NCBI GenBank assembly: GCA_030683105.1
Contig: JAUXMZ010000016.1
Span: 56,752-120,751 of the forward strand
DNA: 64,000 nt
Direction of reading: 5' to 3'
Source: Burkholderiales bacterium
GTDB lineage: Bacteria > Pseudomonadota > Gammaproteobacteria > Burkholderiales > SG8-41
The notes beneath the pieces are model-generated. The model made no database searches, had not been told where the DNA came from, and was given only the letters and a program-made list of their open reading frames with translations. Below are positions 46,573 through 55,277 of the stretch, piece after piece. How positions within the stretch are numbered: position 1 is the stretch's first letter; the number at the start of each line of letters is the position of its first letter. A program made the position numbers and the translations under genes.

Positions 46573-47649
46573 CTACTTGATGGGATAACGCACCGGCCAC
46601 TTGTGGCCGAGTTTTTCTGATTCTTCCAGTGTCAGCTTGAGCACCTGGCTGCCGGGCAGGCCCATTTTGTCGAGTTCGGTGGCTTTTTCCTGCGGCCAGT
46701 TTTTGAGCGAGTTGGCCCAGTCGACGCGCACCGAATCCGGCAGCTGCTTGACCACCGCGCCGGCTTTCCTCAACTGCTCAATCTGTTCGGGGTAACTTTT
46801 CAGGTTGGCCGTGCCGGTCAGGGCTTCGTATTCCCGCCCGACCTCGAGGATGATCTTCTGGACATCCTTGGGCAGCTTGTTGAAGCGGGCTTTGTTCATG
46901 GTCAGGCCGTGCCAGGTGATCGCGCCAAAGCCGATCTCGGTGTAGTACTTGCCTACTTCATGCAGCTTGAAATTGACATAGCCTGAGGGGAACATGATCC
47001 AGCCGTTGTAGACCCCGGTCTGCATCGATGTATAGGACTCCGGCAGGGAGGATTGCACCGGCACCGCGCCGGCATATTCCAGCCACTTCAGGTTCAGGCC
47101 CGCGCCGGCAATTTTCTGGCCTTTGAGGTCGGCGACTTTATTCCATTCAAAATTGGTGCCGAGGTTGTAGCCGTTGTCGGCAATCAGCCCGATCAGTACC
47201 TGGTTGAACTTGTCCTCCAGCACCTTGGTCATGTAGGGGACTTTGTCGAACACGGCGCGCGCTATCTTGACGCTCTTCACCGGGTCCATGGTGCCGAAAG
47301 GCAGCATGACCTGGAAGGCATGCAGCGGCAGGTTGGACGGCTCGAAACCGAAGTTATAACCGCCGATGTCGATGATGCCGGACTGCACACCTTCGAGGGT
47401 GTCGGCCACTTTGACGATAGAGCCGCCGTAGCCTTCGATGAATTCGACTTTGTGCTTGGTTTTGGCGGCAACGCGCTTGGTCACTTCGGGCACGAAGAAA
47501 CTTTGCATCAGGTTGACGTAGGTATTGGCCGGCGGATGGCCCGAGGCGATGCGCAGCTTGATATCTTCGGCACGCACCGGGGCGGACGACAGCATTACGG
47601 GCAATGCAAGAACCAGAGTGGACAAAATAAGTTTACGGACAAATTTCAT
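46573..47649 (-). CDS. TRAP transporter substrate-binding protein (DctP family), secreted
   Basis: The 358-residue protein has a clear signal peptide (MKFVRKLILSTLVLALPVML through PVRA). The mature part begins EDIKLRIASGHPPANTYVNL and contains EGVQSGIIDIGGYNFGFEPS, VLMPFG-type VMLPFGTMDPVKS and GAGLNLKWLEYAGAVPVQSSLPESYTSMQTG, matching the DctP fold. The ATG at 47649 is set by GGAGG six bases upstream. The substrate is an organic acid of unknown identity. It leads the operon DctP-DctQ-DctM-second DctP. Confidence 0.92.
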   Translation of the reverse strand: MKFVRKLILSTLVLALPVMLSSAPVRAEDIKLRIASGHPPANTYVNLMQSFFVPEVTKRVAAKTKHKVEFIEGYGGSIVKVADTLEGVQSGIIDIGGYNFGFEPSNLPLHAFQVMLPFGTMDPVKSVKIARAVFDKVPYMTKVLEDKFNQVLIGLIADNGYNLGTNFEWNKVADLKGQKIAGAGLNLKWLEYAGAVPVQSSLPESYTSMQTGVYNGWIMFPSGYVNFKLHEVGKYYTEIGFGAITWHGLTMNKARFNKLPKDVQKIILEVGREYEALTGTANLKSYPEQIEQLRKAGAVVKQLPDSVRVDWANSLKNWPQEKATELDKMGLPGSQVLKLTLEESEKLGHKWPVRYPIK

Positions 47650-47735
47650 GACGACCCTCCATGGGAAAAAATCTAATGGCATGCATCTCGGGATAAGTTG
47701 CTGCAGATGTTATTATTTGAGGCGCTTAACGGCTG

Positions 47736-47764
47736 ATAATCTACAAACATTGCAAAATTGTCAA
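47736..47764 (-). promoter_or_regulatory. Sigma-70 promoter of the TRAP operon
   Basis: On the minus strand TTGACA (47764-47759) and GATTAT (47741-47736) are separated by 17 bp. The predicted start near 47729 leaves about 80 nt of leader before the binding-protein ATG. The same 131-bp gap must also serve the divergent quinone oxidoreductase gene. Confidence 0.72.
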
Positions 47765-47780
47765 GAAAGGAAAAACAGTA

Positions 47781-48758
47781 ATGAAAGCAAACGTGATCCG
47801 CTGTGCCGCACAGGGCAGCCCCGAAGTCATGCGCATGGAGTCTGTGGACCTGCCTGAACCGGGAAAAGGCGAGGTGCTGATCCGGCAGACGGCGATCGGC
47901 CTGAATTTCATGGATGTCTACCACCGGGGCGGGCAATATCCGCTGCCCATGCCCAGCGGACTGGGCGTCGAGGCCGCGGGCGTGGTCGAGAAAATTGGCG
48001 CCGGGGTGAGCGACCTGAAGCCGGGTGACCGTATCGGTTATGCGGGCGGCGCGCCGGGTGCGTATGCCGATTACCGCATCATGCCTGCGGAGCGCATGAT
48101 CAAGCTGCCTGATTTCATCAGCGATGAGCAGGCGGCGGCCAGCATGATGAAGGGCATGACGGCCGAGTATCTGCTCAACCGCTGCTATCCGGTCAAATCC
48201 GGGCAATATGTGCTGTTCATGGCTGCAGCCGGCGGCGTCGGCCTGGTTGCGGGACAGTGGGGCAAGGCGCTGGGCGCCAAAATGATAGGCGTGGCCGGCG
48301 GCCCGGAAAAATGCAAGCTGGCGCTGGCCAACGGCTATGCCCATGTGATCGACCGCAAAAGCGAGGACATCGCGGCGCGGGTGAAGGAAATCACCGGCGG
48401 CGCGGGCGCGGCTGTGGTGTATGACTCCATAGGCAAGGCCACTTTCGACATCACGCTCCAGTGCCTCGCACCGCGCGGCTATTTCGTCTCGTTTGGCACC
48501 ACCACCGGGGCGCCGCCTCCGATGGAAGCGGCGACGCTGCAGAAAATGGGCTCGCTCTATTTCACCCGGCCGACCATGGTCACGTATACCGCGAAGCGCG
48601 AAGATCTGCAGGCCTCGGCTGCCGCCGTGTTCGACATGGTGAAAAAAGGCGCCATCAAACTGCATATCGGCAACCGCTATCCGCTGTCCGATGTGAAGCG
48701 GGCGCATCAGGACCTCGAAGCGGGAAAAACGGCGGGTTCGTCGCTGATTCTGCCGTAA
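47781..48758 (+). CDS. qor: NADPH:quinone oxidoreductase, zeta-crystallin type
   Basis: This 325-residue MDR-superfamily enzyme has the quinone-binding signature region NFMDVYHRGGQYPLPMPSG, the nucleotide-binding AAAGGVGLVAGQWGKALGAK (about 150-170) and no zinc-binding Cys set. The ending ...KTAGSSLILP is the typical Qor tail. It reduces quinones by one electron using NADPH. It is divergent from the TRAP operon and precedes a cupin-like gene by 40 bp. Confidence 0.9.
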   Translation: MKANVIRCAAQGSPEVMRMESVDLPEPGKGEVLIRQTAIGLNFMDVYHRGGQYPLPMPSGLGVEAAGVVEKIGAGVSDLKPGDRIGYAGGAPGAYADYRIMPAERMIKLPDFISDEQAAASMMKGMTAEYLLNRCYPVKSGQYVLFMAAAGGVGLVAGQWGKALGAKMIGVAGGPEKCKLALANGYAHVIDRKSEDIAARVKEITGGAGAAVVYDSIGKATFDITLQCLAPRGYFVSFGTTTGAPPPMEAATLQKMGSLYFTRPTMVTYTAKREDLQASAAAVFDMVKKGAIKLHIGNRYPLSDVKRAHQDLEAGKTAGSSLILP

Positions 48759-48798
48759 GCACCTGCGGAACTCCGCTGGTGCAACGGTAACGCTAAAC

Positions 48799-49458
48799 AT
48801 GGCCTACGAATTTCGGCTGTATCAGGACAGACTCGCCGCGAAATGCACGGCAAAGAGGCAGCTGGTGCATCCCGTCACCGCGCTCTATGTGGTGGCTGGT
48901 TCGCTCAGGCTGACCGGCGGCGTGTTGGGCGCCAACAGCGCCTGGCATCCCGCTGCGCAATGGACGCCGGGCGCAGGCAGTCTGCCGACTATTGTGTTGC
49001 GCTGGGAACTGGTGGCGGCCGGCAGTCCGGACAACGCGTTAAGTGGTGAAGGCGTGGAAAGCCGTCTCATGCTGGCCTCGGCCATGCTGCTGGACCCCGC
49101 TCAGAAATACCTGCTGCGCTGTGACCGCGTGGATTTCCCGCCGGGAGGTGTGGCGCTGACCCATACGCATGCCGGCGCGGGAACGCGCTGCGTGCTGTTC
49201 GGCGGCATACGCATCCGCTGCCTGGGAGAAGAACATGCCTACGGACCGCTGGAGCCGTGGTTCGAGGCGGGCGCCGATTCCGTGTTTGCGTCCGCATCTG
49301 CGAGCGAGGCCACGGCGTTTGCGCGCGTGATGATCCTGCCGCGCGAACTGCTGGGCAAATCATCGATACGCTATGTCAATGCGGAAGACCTGGACAAGCC
49401 CAAGAACCAGAGTTACCAGGTTTTCCTCGACCAGCCGGTCGAACTGCCGCCGTCCTGA
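48799..49458 (+). CDS. Cupin-like protein of unknown function
   Basis: The 219-residue soluble protein appears to be a bicupin: one barrel in the N-terminal half (VTALYVVAGSLRLTGG) and one in the C-terminal half with VALTHTHAGAGTRCVLFGGIRIRC, which has the two His of a metal-binding cupin motif. No enzyme family can be named. It follows qor on the same strand, so they may act on a common substrate, perhaps one imported by the TRAP system. Confidence 0.75.
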   Translation: MAYEFRLYQDRLAAKCTAKRQLVHPVTALYVVAGSLRLTGGVLGANSAWHPAAQWTPGAGSLPTIVLRWELVAAGSPDNALSGEGVESRLMLASAMLLDPAQKYLLRCDRVDFPPGGVALTHTHAGAGTRCVLFGGIRIRCLGEEHAYGPLEPWFEAGADSVFASASASEATAFARVMILPRELLGKSSIRYVNAEDLDKPKNQSYQVFLDQPVELPPS

Positions 49459-49473
49459 CAGTCTCACACGTCG

Positions 49474-50748
49474 TCAGACCGCGCCTTCCATCACCTGCAC
49501 TTCGACCAGCGTGCCGGCGCTAACGTTGCCTTGCGCTTCGGGCAGGATGATGAAGCAGTTGGCTTCCGCCATCGAGCGCAATATGCCCGAACCCTGCTCG
49601 CCGGTGACGCGCACGCTCCAGGTGCCCGCAGCATCCCGGGTGAGGATGCCGCGCTGGAATTCGGTGCGCCCGGGCGCTTTTTTGAGACTGGACGTGCAGG
49701 GCACTTTGAACGAGGGCAGCGGCTCTACCGGATCGCGGCCCGATAACTTGAGCAGCGCGTCGCGCACAAACTGGTAGAACGTCACCATCACCGACACCGG
49801 GTTGCCGGGCAGCCCGAAGAAGTGCGCATCGCCGATCTTGCCGTAGGCCAGCGGCCGGCCGGGCTTCATGGCGATTTTCCAGAACACCACTTCGCCCATT
49901 TTGTTGAGCAGGTCTTTGACGAAATCCGCTTCACCCACCGACACGCCGCCGCTGGTGATCACAACATCAGCGATGGCCGCGGCTTCTCCGAATGCCTGCT
50001 CCAGCAGCTTGGGGTCATCGCGCACCACGCCCATGTCGATCACTTCGCAGCCGAGGCGCTCGAGCATGCCGTGGATCGTGTAGCGGTTGCTGTCGTAAAT
50101 CTGGCCTTCGGCGAGCATCGTGCCGACGGAACGCAGTTCGTCGCCGGTCGAAAAGAAAGCGACGCGCAGCCGCCGGTAGATCATGACTTCGGGGATGCCG
50201 AGCGAGGCGATGAGGCCGATCTCCGCCGGCCGCAATAACTGGCCGCGCTTCAATGCAGCCTGTCCGGTTTTCAGGTCCTCACCGGCGCGCCGCAGATGCT
50301 GTCCCTGACGGTGTCCGCCGCCGATTCTGACCTCGTTGTCTTTAGCTTCGGCATGCTCCTGCATGACGATGGTGTCGGTGTCTTGCGGCACCACGCCGCC
50401 GGTCATGATGCGCACGCACTCACCGGCCTTGACTGCTCCAGAAAATGGCACACCGGCGAATGAAGTGCCGGCGACCTTGAGCGTTACCTTGGCGTCGGTT
50501 TTGAGATCGGCGAAACGCACTGCGTAGCCATCCATCGCGGAATTGTCATGGGCTGGCACATCGAGCGGTGAGGTCACATCTTGCGCCAGCACGCGGCCCA
50601 ATGCGGCGCGGATGTGTACGCACTCATGCGTTGCAACCGGCGACAGAAAGCGGCTGATGACTTCGCGCGCCTTGGCCACCGCCATCGAGTTCGGATCGTA
50701 ATCGTCGGCACAGGAAAGCGGGCTCTGGGTTTGAGATGGATCGTTCAT
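49474..50748 (-). CDS. moeA: Molybdopterin molybdotransferase MoeA
   Basis: This 424-residue enzyme inserts molybdate into adenylylated molybdopterin. It shows DVPAHDNSAMDGYAVRF near the start, GAKxxG-like RIMTGGVVPQDTDTIVMQE, the MoCF domain STGDELRSVG and TSGGVSVGEADFVKDLL, and PLAYGKIGDAHFFGLPGNPVSVMV. The C-terminal domain IV follows. It is divergent from the tungstate transporter operon. Confidence 0.95.
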   Translation of the reverse strand: MNDPSQTQSPLSCADDYDPNSMAVAKAREVISRFLSPVATHECVHIRAALGRVLAQDVTSPLDVPAHDNSAMDGYAVRFADLKTDAKVTLKVAGTSFAGVPFSGAVKAGECVRIMTGGVVPQDTDTIVMQEHAEAKDNEVRIGGGHRQGQHLRRAGEDLKTGQAALKRGQLLRPAEIGLIASLGIPEVMIYRRLRVAFFSTGDELRSVGTMLAEGQIYDSNRYTIHGMLERLGCEVIDMGVVRDDPKLLEQAFGEAAAIADVVITSGGVSVGEADFVKDLLNKMGEVVFWKIAMKPGRPLAYGKIGDAHFFGLPGNPVSVMVTFYQFVRDALLKLSGRDPVEPLPSFKVPCTSSLKKAPGRTEFQRGILTRDAAGTWSVRVTGEQGSGILRSMAEANCFIILPEAQGNVSAGTLVEVQVMEGAV

Positions 50749-50901
50749 TGCATGACCTCGTTTGCTGTCGTTTCTTGCAGGGGAATTCTACAGGATTTGC
50801 GCCCGGACCAAGGCGGTGCAAGCGCTTCATCATTCCCGGTTGGCCGAAGTACGGCAGAATGGCGGTGTTATTCCCTATTTTGCGTCGGATTGTATTTAAC
50901 G

Positions 50902-51606
50902 ATGAATGATCTTACCCAGGCATTTGCCGCGGCGTTCAAACTGATAGGCCGGCTCGATCCCGAGTTGCTCGGGATCGTAACGCTGAGCCTCGAAGTCAGC
51001 GTGACGGCCGTGATGATCGCCGCAGCGATGGGCCTGCCGCTGGGCGCCGCGCTGGCTGTCGAGCGCTTTCGTGGCCGTCAGGCGATAGTGGTGCTGCTCA
51101 ACGCCCTGATGGGCCTGCCGCCCGTGGTAGTCGGGCTGGTGGTTTATCTGTTGCTGTCGCGAGCGGGGCCGCTGGGCTCGCTTGGCATTCTGTTCACGCC
51201 GACGGCCATGATCATCGCGCAGTCAATACTTATTACGCCCATCATCGCCGCGCTGTCGCGGCAGACCATAGAGGATGCCTGGCGCGAGTATGAAGAGCAG
51301 CTGTGTTCGCTGGGGGCCAGGCAGCTGACTGCGGCGCTGACGCTGTTGTGGGACACGCGCTATTCGCTGGTGACCATAGTGCTCGCAGGCTTCGGGCGGG
51401 CGGCGGCGGAAGTGGGCGCCGTGATCATCGTCGGCGGCAATATCGATGGCGTGACGCGCGTGATGACCACCGCCATCGCGCTGGAAACCAGCAAGGGTGA
51501 TCTTCCGCTGGCGCTCGGCCTTGGCATCATACTGGTGGGGCTGGTCATCACGCTCAATGCCGCTGCGAGTCTAATCAAGGAAGCGGCGCAGCGCCGCTAT
51601 GGTTGA
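50902..51606 (+). CDS. tupB: Tungstate ABC transporter permease TupB
   Basis: The 234-residue protein has five or six hydrophobic helices and the inner-membrane ABC permease EAA loop EEQLCSLGARQLTAALTLLW. MGLPPVVVGLVVYLLLSRAGPLG and the GRAAAEVGAVIIVGGNIDGVTRVMTTAI block are characteristic of TupB/WtpB-like permeases. The start at 50902 fits the first helix. It is the first gene of tupB-tupC-tupA. Confidence 0.9.
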   Translation: MNDLTQAFAAAFKLIGRLDPELLGIVTLSLEVSVTAVMIAAAMGLPLGAALAVERFRGRQAIVVLLNALMGLPPVVVGLVVYLLLSRAGPLGSLGILFTPTAMIIAQSILITPIIAALSRQTIEDAWREYEEQLCSLGARQLTAALTLLWDTRYSLVTIVLAGFGRAAAEVGAVIIVGGNIDGVTRVMTTAIALETSKGDLPLALGLGIILVGLVITLNAAASLIKEAAQRRYG

Positions 51607-51620
51607 CCGGTGAACCGCAC

Positions 51621-52328
51621 ATGCTGCCCCTTACCTTAAATAATCTGTGTTTCGCCATCGATGGACGGACCATCATCGATCACGTCTCCGTGGAAATCGG
51701 AAGCGGTCCCCGTACCATCATCCTCGGTTCGAACGGCGCGGGTAAAAGCATACTGATGCGGCTGTGCCACGGCTTGCTGCGACCGACAGCAGGAACGCTT
51801 GAATGGCGCAGCGGCAACGGCGATCCGCGCCGGCGGCAGGCGATGGTATTTCAGCGGCCGGTGATGCTGCGCCGCTCGGCGCTTGCCAACATCGTTTACG
51901 GTTTGAAGCTGGCCGGAATTGACCCGACCGAGCGGGAACTGCGCGCGCGCGACGTGCTGGAAGCGGTCGGACTGGCTGCGCTGGCCGACCAGCCGGCACG
52001 TGTATTGTCTGGCGGTGAACAGCAGCGGCTCGCGCTGGCACGCGCGTGGGCGCTGGGTCCTGAAGTGCTGTTTCTTGACGAACCGACCGCGAATCTCGAT
52101 CCGGGTTCCACGCGCGATATCGAGAGCATCATTTCAGCCATCCATGCCGCCGGCACCAAGATCATCATGACCACGCACAATCTGGGTCAGGCGCGGCGCC
52201 TGGGCGACGAAATCCTGTTTCTGAGCGAAGGACGGCTGGTCGAGCGCAGTCCGGTGGAGCGCTTTTTCCGCGAGCCTGCATCGACCGAAGCTGCTCAATT
52301 CATCAGGGGCGAGTTGCCGTGGCAGTAA
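51621..52328 (+). CDS. tupC: Tungstate ABC transporter ATPase TupC
   Basis: The 235-residue ATPase has Walker A LGSNGAGKSILMRLC, Q-loop VFQRPVMLRRSAL, signature [15 protein letters not shown] and Walker B VLFLDEPTANLDPGSTRD. RPVMLRRS is typical of the TupC/CysA-like clade. No C-terminal TOBE domain is present. Its TAA stop overlaps the tupA ATG by one base. Confidence 0.9.
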   Translation: MLPLTLNNLCFAIDGRTIIDHVSVEIGSGPRTIILGSNGAGKSILMRLCHGLLRPTAGTLEWRSGNGDPRRRQAMVFQRPVMLRRSALANIVYGLKLAGIDPTERELRARDVLEAVGLAALADQPARVLSGGEQQRLALARAWALGPEVLFLDEPTANLDPGSTRDIESIISAIHAAGTKIIMTTHNLGQARRLGDEILFLSEGRLVERSPVERFFREPASTEAAQFIRGELPWQ

Positions 52329-53146
52329 TGAGACAATTCGCAACGATTATTTTCTTCCTGGCGGCGGCGCCGTGTGTGTCGACGGCATTGGCCGTCGATA
52401 ATTTCATCATCGTTTCTTCCACCACATCTACCGAGAATTCCGGTCTGTTCAAACACATTTTGCCGCTGTTTCAGAAGAAAACAGGGATTGAGGTCAGGGT
52501 GGTGGCGCAGGGCACCGGCCAGGCGCTCGACATGGCGCGGCGCGGCGATGCCGACGTGGTGTTCGTTCACGACAAGACTGCGGAAGAAAAATTCGTCGCC
52601 GACGGTTTCGGCGTTGCGCGTTTCGAGGTGATGTATAACGATTTCGTGCTGGTCGGCCCGAAAAGCGATCCGGCGCAAGTGACGGGCGGCAAGGACATCG
52701 TCGCAGCCCTCAAGAAAATCCAGTCTGCGCAGGCGCCTTTCGTATCGCGCGGCGACAAGAGCGGCACGCACGCCGCCGAACTGCGGCTGTGGAAAATTGC
52801 GGACACAGACATGCCGGCGGCCAAGGGAGCGTGGTACCGCGAAACCGGTTCAGGCATGGGGCCGGCGCTCAACACCGCATCCTCGATGAACGCCTATATT
52901 CTTGCCGACCGCGGCACCTGGCTCTCGTTCAAGAATCGCGGCGACCTCATCATCTCAGTCGAGGGCGACCAGCGGTTGTTTAACCAGTACGGCGTCATGC
53001 TGGTGAACCCCGCCAAGCACCCGCACGTCAAGAAAGACCTGGGACAGGCATTCGTCGACTGGGTGATCTCGCCGGAGGGCCAGAAGGCGATTGCCGAGTA
53101 CAAGATCGGCGGCGACCAGCTGTTTTTTCCCAACGCGAAGAAATAA
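52328..53146 (+). CDS. tupA: Tungstate-binding protein TupA
   Basis: This 272-residue periplasmic protein has a signal peptide (to about residue 23) and begins its mature part VDNFIIVSSTTSTENSG; TTSTENSG and RGDKSGTHAAE are the oxyanion-binding motifs of TupA, distinct from ModA. The ATG at 52328 overlaps the tupC stop (TAATG); a GTG nine bases earlier is possible. TupA binds tungstate with very high affinity, consistent with a W- or Mo-dependent formate dehydrogenase nearby. Confidence 0.93.
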   Translation: MRQFATIIFFLAAAPCVSTALAVDNFIIVSSTTSTENSGLFKHILPLFQKKTGIEVRVVAQGTGQALDMARRGDADVVFVHDKTAEEKFVADGFGVARFEVMYNDFVLVGPKSDPAQVTGGKDIVAALKKIQSAQAPFVSRGDKSGTHAAELRLWKIADTDMPAAKGAWYRETGSGMGPALNTASSMNAYILADRGTWLSFKNRGDLIISVEGDQRLFNQYGVMLVNPAKHPHVKKDLGQAFVDWVISPEGQKAIAEYKIGGDQLFFPNAKK

Positions 53147-53364
53147 CGCGCAGTGGCAAGCCTTGGAGTCCGTAACGAAAAGGCCAAACCCAATGAAACC
53201 GCCGATGAACGCGAGGCCGATGTTCCAGATCGCGCAGGCCGCCGTCACCAGGCTCAAGAAACGGTCGTTCTTGGTTTTTCCGAAATGGCACGAGCCGGAC
53301 AAGTTTCAGTGAACATGCGGGCTGTTCGTGTTTAAAATAGCCGCATGATGTTCGAGGCCTGCAC
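53147..53364. other. Gap between tupA and modE; possible remnant, no firm gene
   Basis: These 218 bases hold no confident gene. A minus-strand frame from about 53302 encodes a short stretch with one membrane-type segment (WNIGLAFIGGFIGFGLFVTD) before running antisense into the tupA 3' end; it has no clear partner or start signal and is probably chance or a decayed gene. Confidence 0.3.
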
Positions 53365-53730
53365 ATGAAACGCTATCCCGGCTTGACGCTGCGCATCCTG
53401 GCGAGCGGGCAACCCGCCATGGGGCCGGGCAAGGCCGAACTCATCTCGCATATCGAGGCGACCGGTTCGATCTCGGCTGCGGCGCGCGCGATGGGCATGT
53501 CCTACCGGCGCGCCTGGCAGCTGGTCGAGGCCATGAATGACGCTTTTGCAGAACCGGTCATACTTACCGCGGTCGGGGGCAGGCGGGGCGGCGGGGCGGT
53601 CGTGACCGAATTCGGCAAGCAACTGGTTGCGCATTTCCGCGCGATGGAAGACAAGGCCTCGGCGGCGATTGCGGCGGATATCAAGACGTTCGATGCGCAC
53701 CTGCGCCACTCCCGTGGCAAAGCCACATAG
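53365..53730 (+). CDS. ModE-type molybdate-responsive regulator, HTH domain only
   Basis: The 121-residue protein aligns with the N-terminal winged-helix domain of ModE: GKAELISHIEATGSISAAARAMGMSYRRAWQLVEAMN is the DNA-binding helix-turn-helix, followed by a dimerisation helix. The C-terminal molybdate-binding TOBE/Mop domains of E. coli ModE are absent, so metal sensing must be done by a separate protein or in another way. It lies directly before modABC and next to a perfect ModE-type palindrome. Confidence 0.92.
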   Translation: MKRYPGLTLRILASGQPAMGPGKAELISHIEATGSISAAARAMGMSYRRAWQLVEAMNDAFAEPVILTAVGGRRGGGAVVTEFGKQLVAHFRAMEDKASAAIAADIKTFDAHLRHSRGKAT

Positions 53731-53758
53731 GAAATGATTTGCCGGTGAGTGTGATGTG

Positions 53759-53782
53759 CGCTATATTCCATGAAATATAGCG
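53759..53782. promoter_or_regulatory. ModE-binding site (mo-box) upstream of modA
   Basis: CGCTATATT-CCATGA-AATATAGCG is a perfect 9-bp inverted repeat with a 6-bp spacer, closely matching the E. coli ModE operator (CGNTATATA-N6-TATATAACG type). It ends 19 bp before the modA ATG and 29 bp after the modE-like stop, where ModE would block transcription of modABC when molybdate is plentiful. Confidence 0.88.
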
Positions 53783-53801
53783 ATTCAAACAGGTGCGGCC
53801 G

Positions 53802-54602
53802 ATGAAATACAAGTATTTGTTTTTATTGATATATTTTATTTCATTGTTCGGCGTGAACGCATCGGGGCGCAATGCACTGGCACAGACCGACAACCCCCCG
53901 ATTGCTGCGGCCTCCGATTTGAAGTTCGCGCTGGAGGATATCGCTGCGCGCTTCCGCGGCGACACCAACAAAGATGTGCGCCTGTCGTTCGGCTCGTCCG
54001 GAAATTATTTCCGGCAAATTGCAGAGGGTGCACCGTTCCAGATGTTTCTGTCAGCAGATGAGGGTTTCGCGTTTCGTTTGCATCAGGCCGGTAAAACTGA
54101 AGACCGCGGCGTGTTGTATGCCATCGGCCGCATCGTGCTGTTTGCGCCCACCGGATCGCCGCTCAATGTCGATGCCAAAGCAGAAGGGCTGAAAGCGGCC
54201 CTGGCCGGCAACCGGATCCGCCGCTTCGCGATTGCCAATCCCGAGCATGCTCCGTATGGCCGTGCCGCTGAAGAGGCGCTACGCAAGTTGGGGTTGTGGG
54301 ATGAACTGCAGGGCAAACTGGTGCTCGGCGAAAACGTATCGCAGGCCGCACAGTTCGCCAGCAGCGGTTCGGCGCAAGGCGGCATTTTTGCGTATTCCCT
54401 GGCGCTGTCGCCCAATGTGGCGAAACTGGGACGATATAGCCTGCTGCCGGCAGAACTCCACAAGCCGTTGCGCCAGCAGATGGTGCTGGTCAAAGGGGCT
54501 GGCGAGACCGCGCGCGAGTTCTACGCGTATCTGCAGCAGCCCGCAGCACGGAAAATTCTGACACAGTATGGTTTTGAGTTGCCTGAAGAGTCTGCGAAGT
54601 AA
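53802..54602 (+). CDS. modA: Molybdate-binding protein ModA
   Basis: The 266-residue periplasmic protein has an N-terminal signal sequence (MKYKYLFLLIYFISLFGVNA), then AAASDLKFALEDIAARFRG and SFGSSGNYFRQIAEGAPFQMFLSADE, the molybdate-binding loops of ModA. The 3' part FASSGSAQGGIFAYSLALSP is also conserved. The ATG at 53802 is preferred to a GTG three codons earlier. It leads modABC, with the mo-box 19 bp upstream. Confidence 0.94.
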   Translation: MKYKYLFLLIYFISLFGVNASGRNALAQTDNPPIAAASDLKFALEDIAARFRGDTNKDVRLSFGSSGNYFRQIAEGAPFQMFLSADEGFAFRLHQAGKTEDRGVLYAIGRIVLFAPTGSPLNVDAKAEGLKAALAGNRIRRFAIANPEHAPYGRAAEEALRKLGLWDELQGKLVLGENVSQAAQFASSGSAQGGIFAYSLALSPNVAKLGRYSLLPAELHKPLRQQMVLVKGAGETAREFYAYLQQPAARKILTQYGFELPEESAK

Positions 54603-54605
54603 TTC

Positions 54606-55277
54606 ATGGATTGGACCGCGCTCAGCCTGTCACTGAAACTTTCCGGGTGGACGGTGCTGATCCTGTTGCCGCTGGGCATCTGGGCCGGGCGTGCGCTTGC
54701 GGTTAATCACTTCCGCGGCAAGGCCTGGGTCGAGGCGCTGCTGGCGTTGCCGCTGGTGCTGCCCCCGACGGTGCTCGGTTATTACCTGCTGGTGGCAATG
54801 GGCGGTGCGTCGCCGGTCGGCCAATTCTACGAATCCTGGATAGGCCGGCCGCTGGTATTTAATTTCGAGGGACTGTTGATCGCCTCGGTGATTTTCAATA
54901 TCCCGTTTGCGATCCAGCCGCTGCAACGTGGGTTCGAAGCCATTGCGCCGGAGGTGCGCGACGCCGCCGCCTGCTGCGGATTGAGCCGCTGGCGCACCTT
55001 GTGGCGTATCGAACTGCCGCTGGCCTGGCAGGGTGTGCTCTCGGCAACGGTGCTGACGTTTGCGCACACGTTGGGCGAGTTCGGCGTGGTGCTGATGGTC
55101 GGCGGCAACATCACCGGCGAAACCAAGACTATCGCCATTGCCATTTACGACCGCGTGCAGGCCTTCGACACCGCCGGCGCCGGCATCATGTCCGCTGTGC
55201 TGCTGCTGATTTCGCTGGTCGCCATCGGCGCCGCGTATTTGACCACTTCACGTTCGCGGTCGCGCCACCATGGCTGA
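54606..55277 (+). CDS. modB: Molybdate ABC transporter permease ModB
   Basis: The 223-residue protein has five hydrophobic helices. ALPLVLPPTVLGYYLLVAMG, the EAA loop RDAAACCGLSRWRTLWRIELP and FAHTLGEFGVVLMVGGNITGETKTIAIAIYD are hallmark ModB segments. It starts 3 bp after modA and its end overlaps modC by 8 bp. Confidence 0.95.
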   Translation: MDWTALSLSLKLSGWTVLILLPLGIWAGRALAVNHFRGKAWVEALLALPLVLPPTVLGYYLLVAMGGASPVGQFYESWIGRPLVFNFEGLLIASVIFNIPFAIQPLQRGFEAIAPEVRDAAACCGLSRWRTLWRIELPLAWQGVLSATVLTFAHTLGEFGVVLMVGGNITGETKTIAIAIYDRVQAFDTAGAGIMSAVLLLISLVAIGAAYLTTSRSRSRHHG

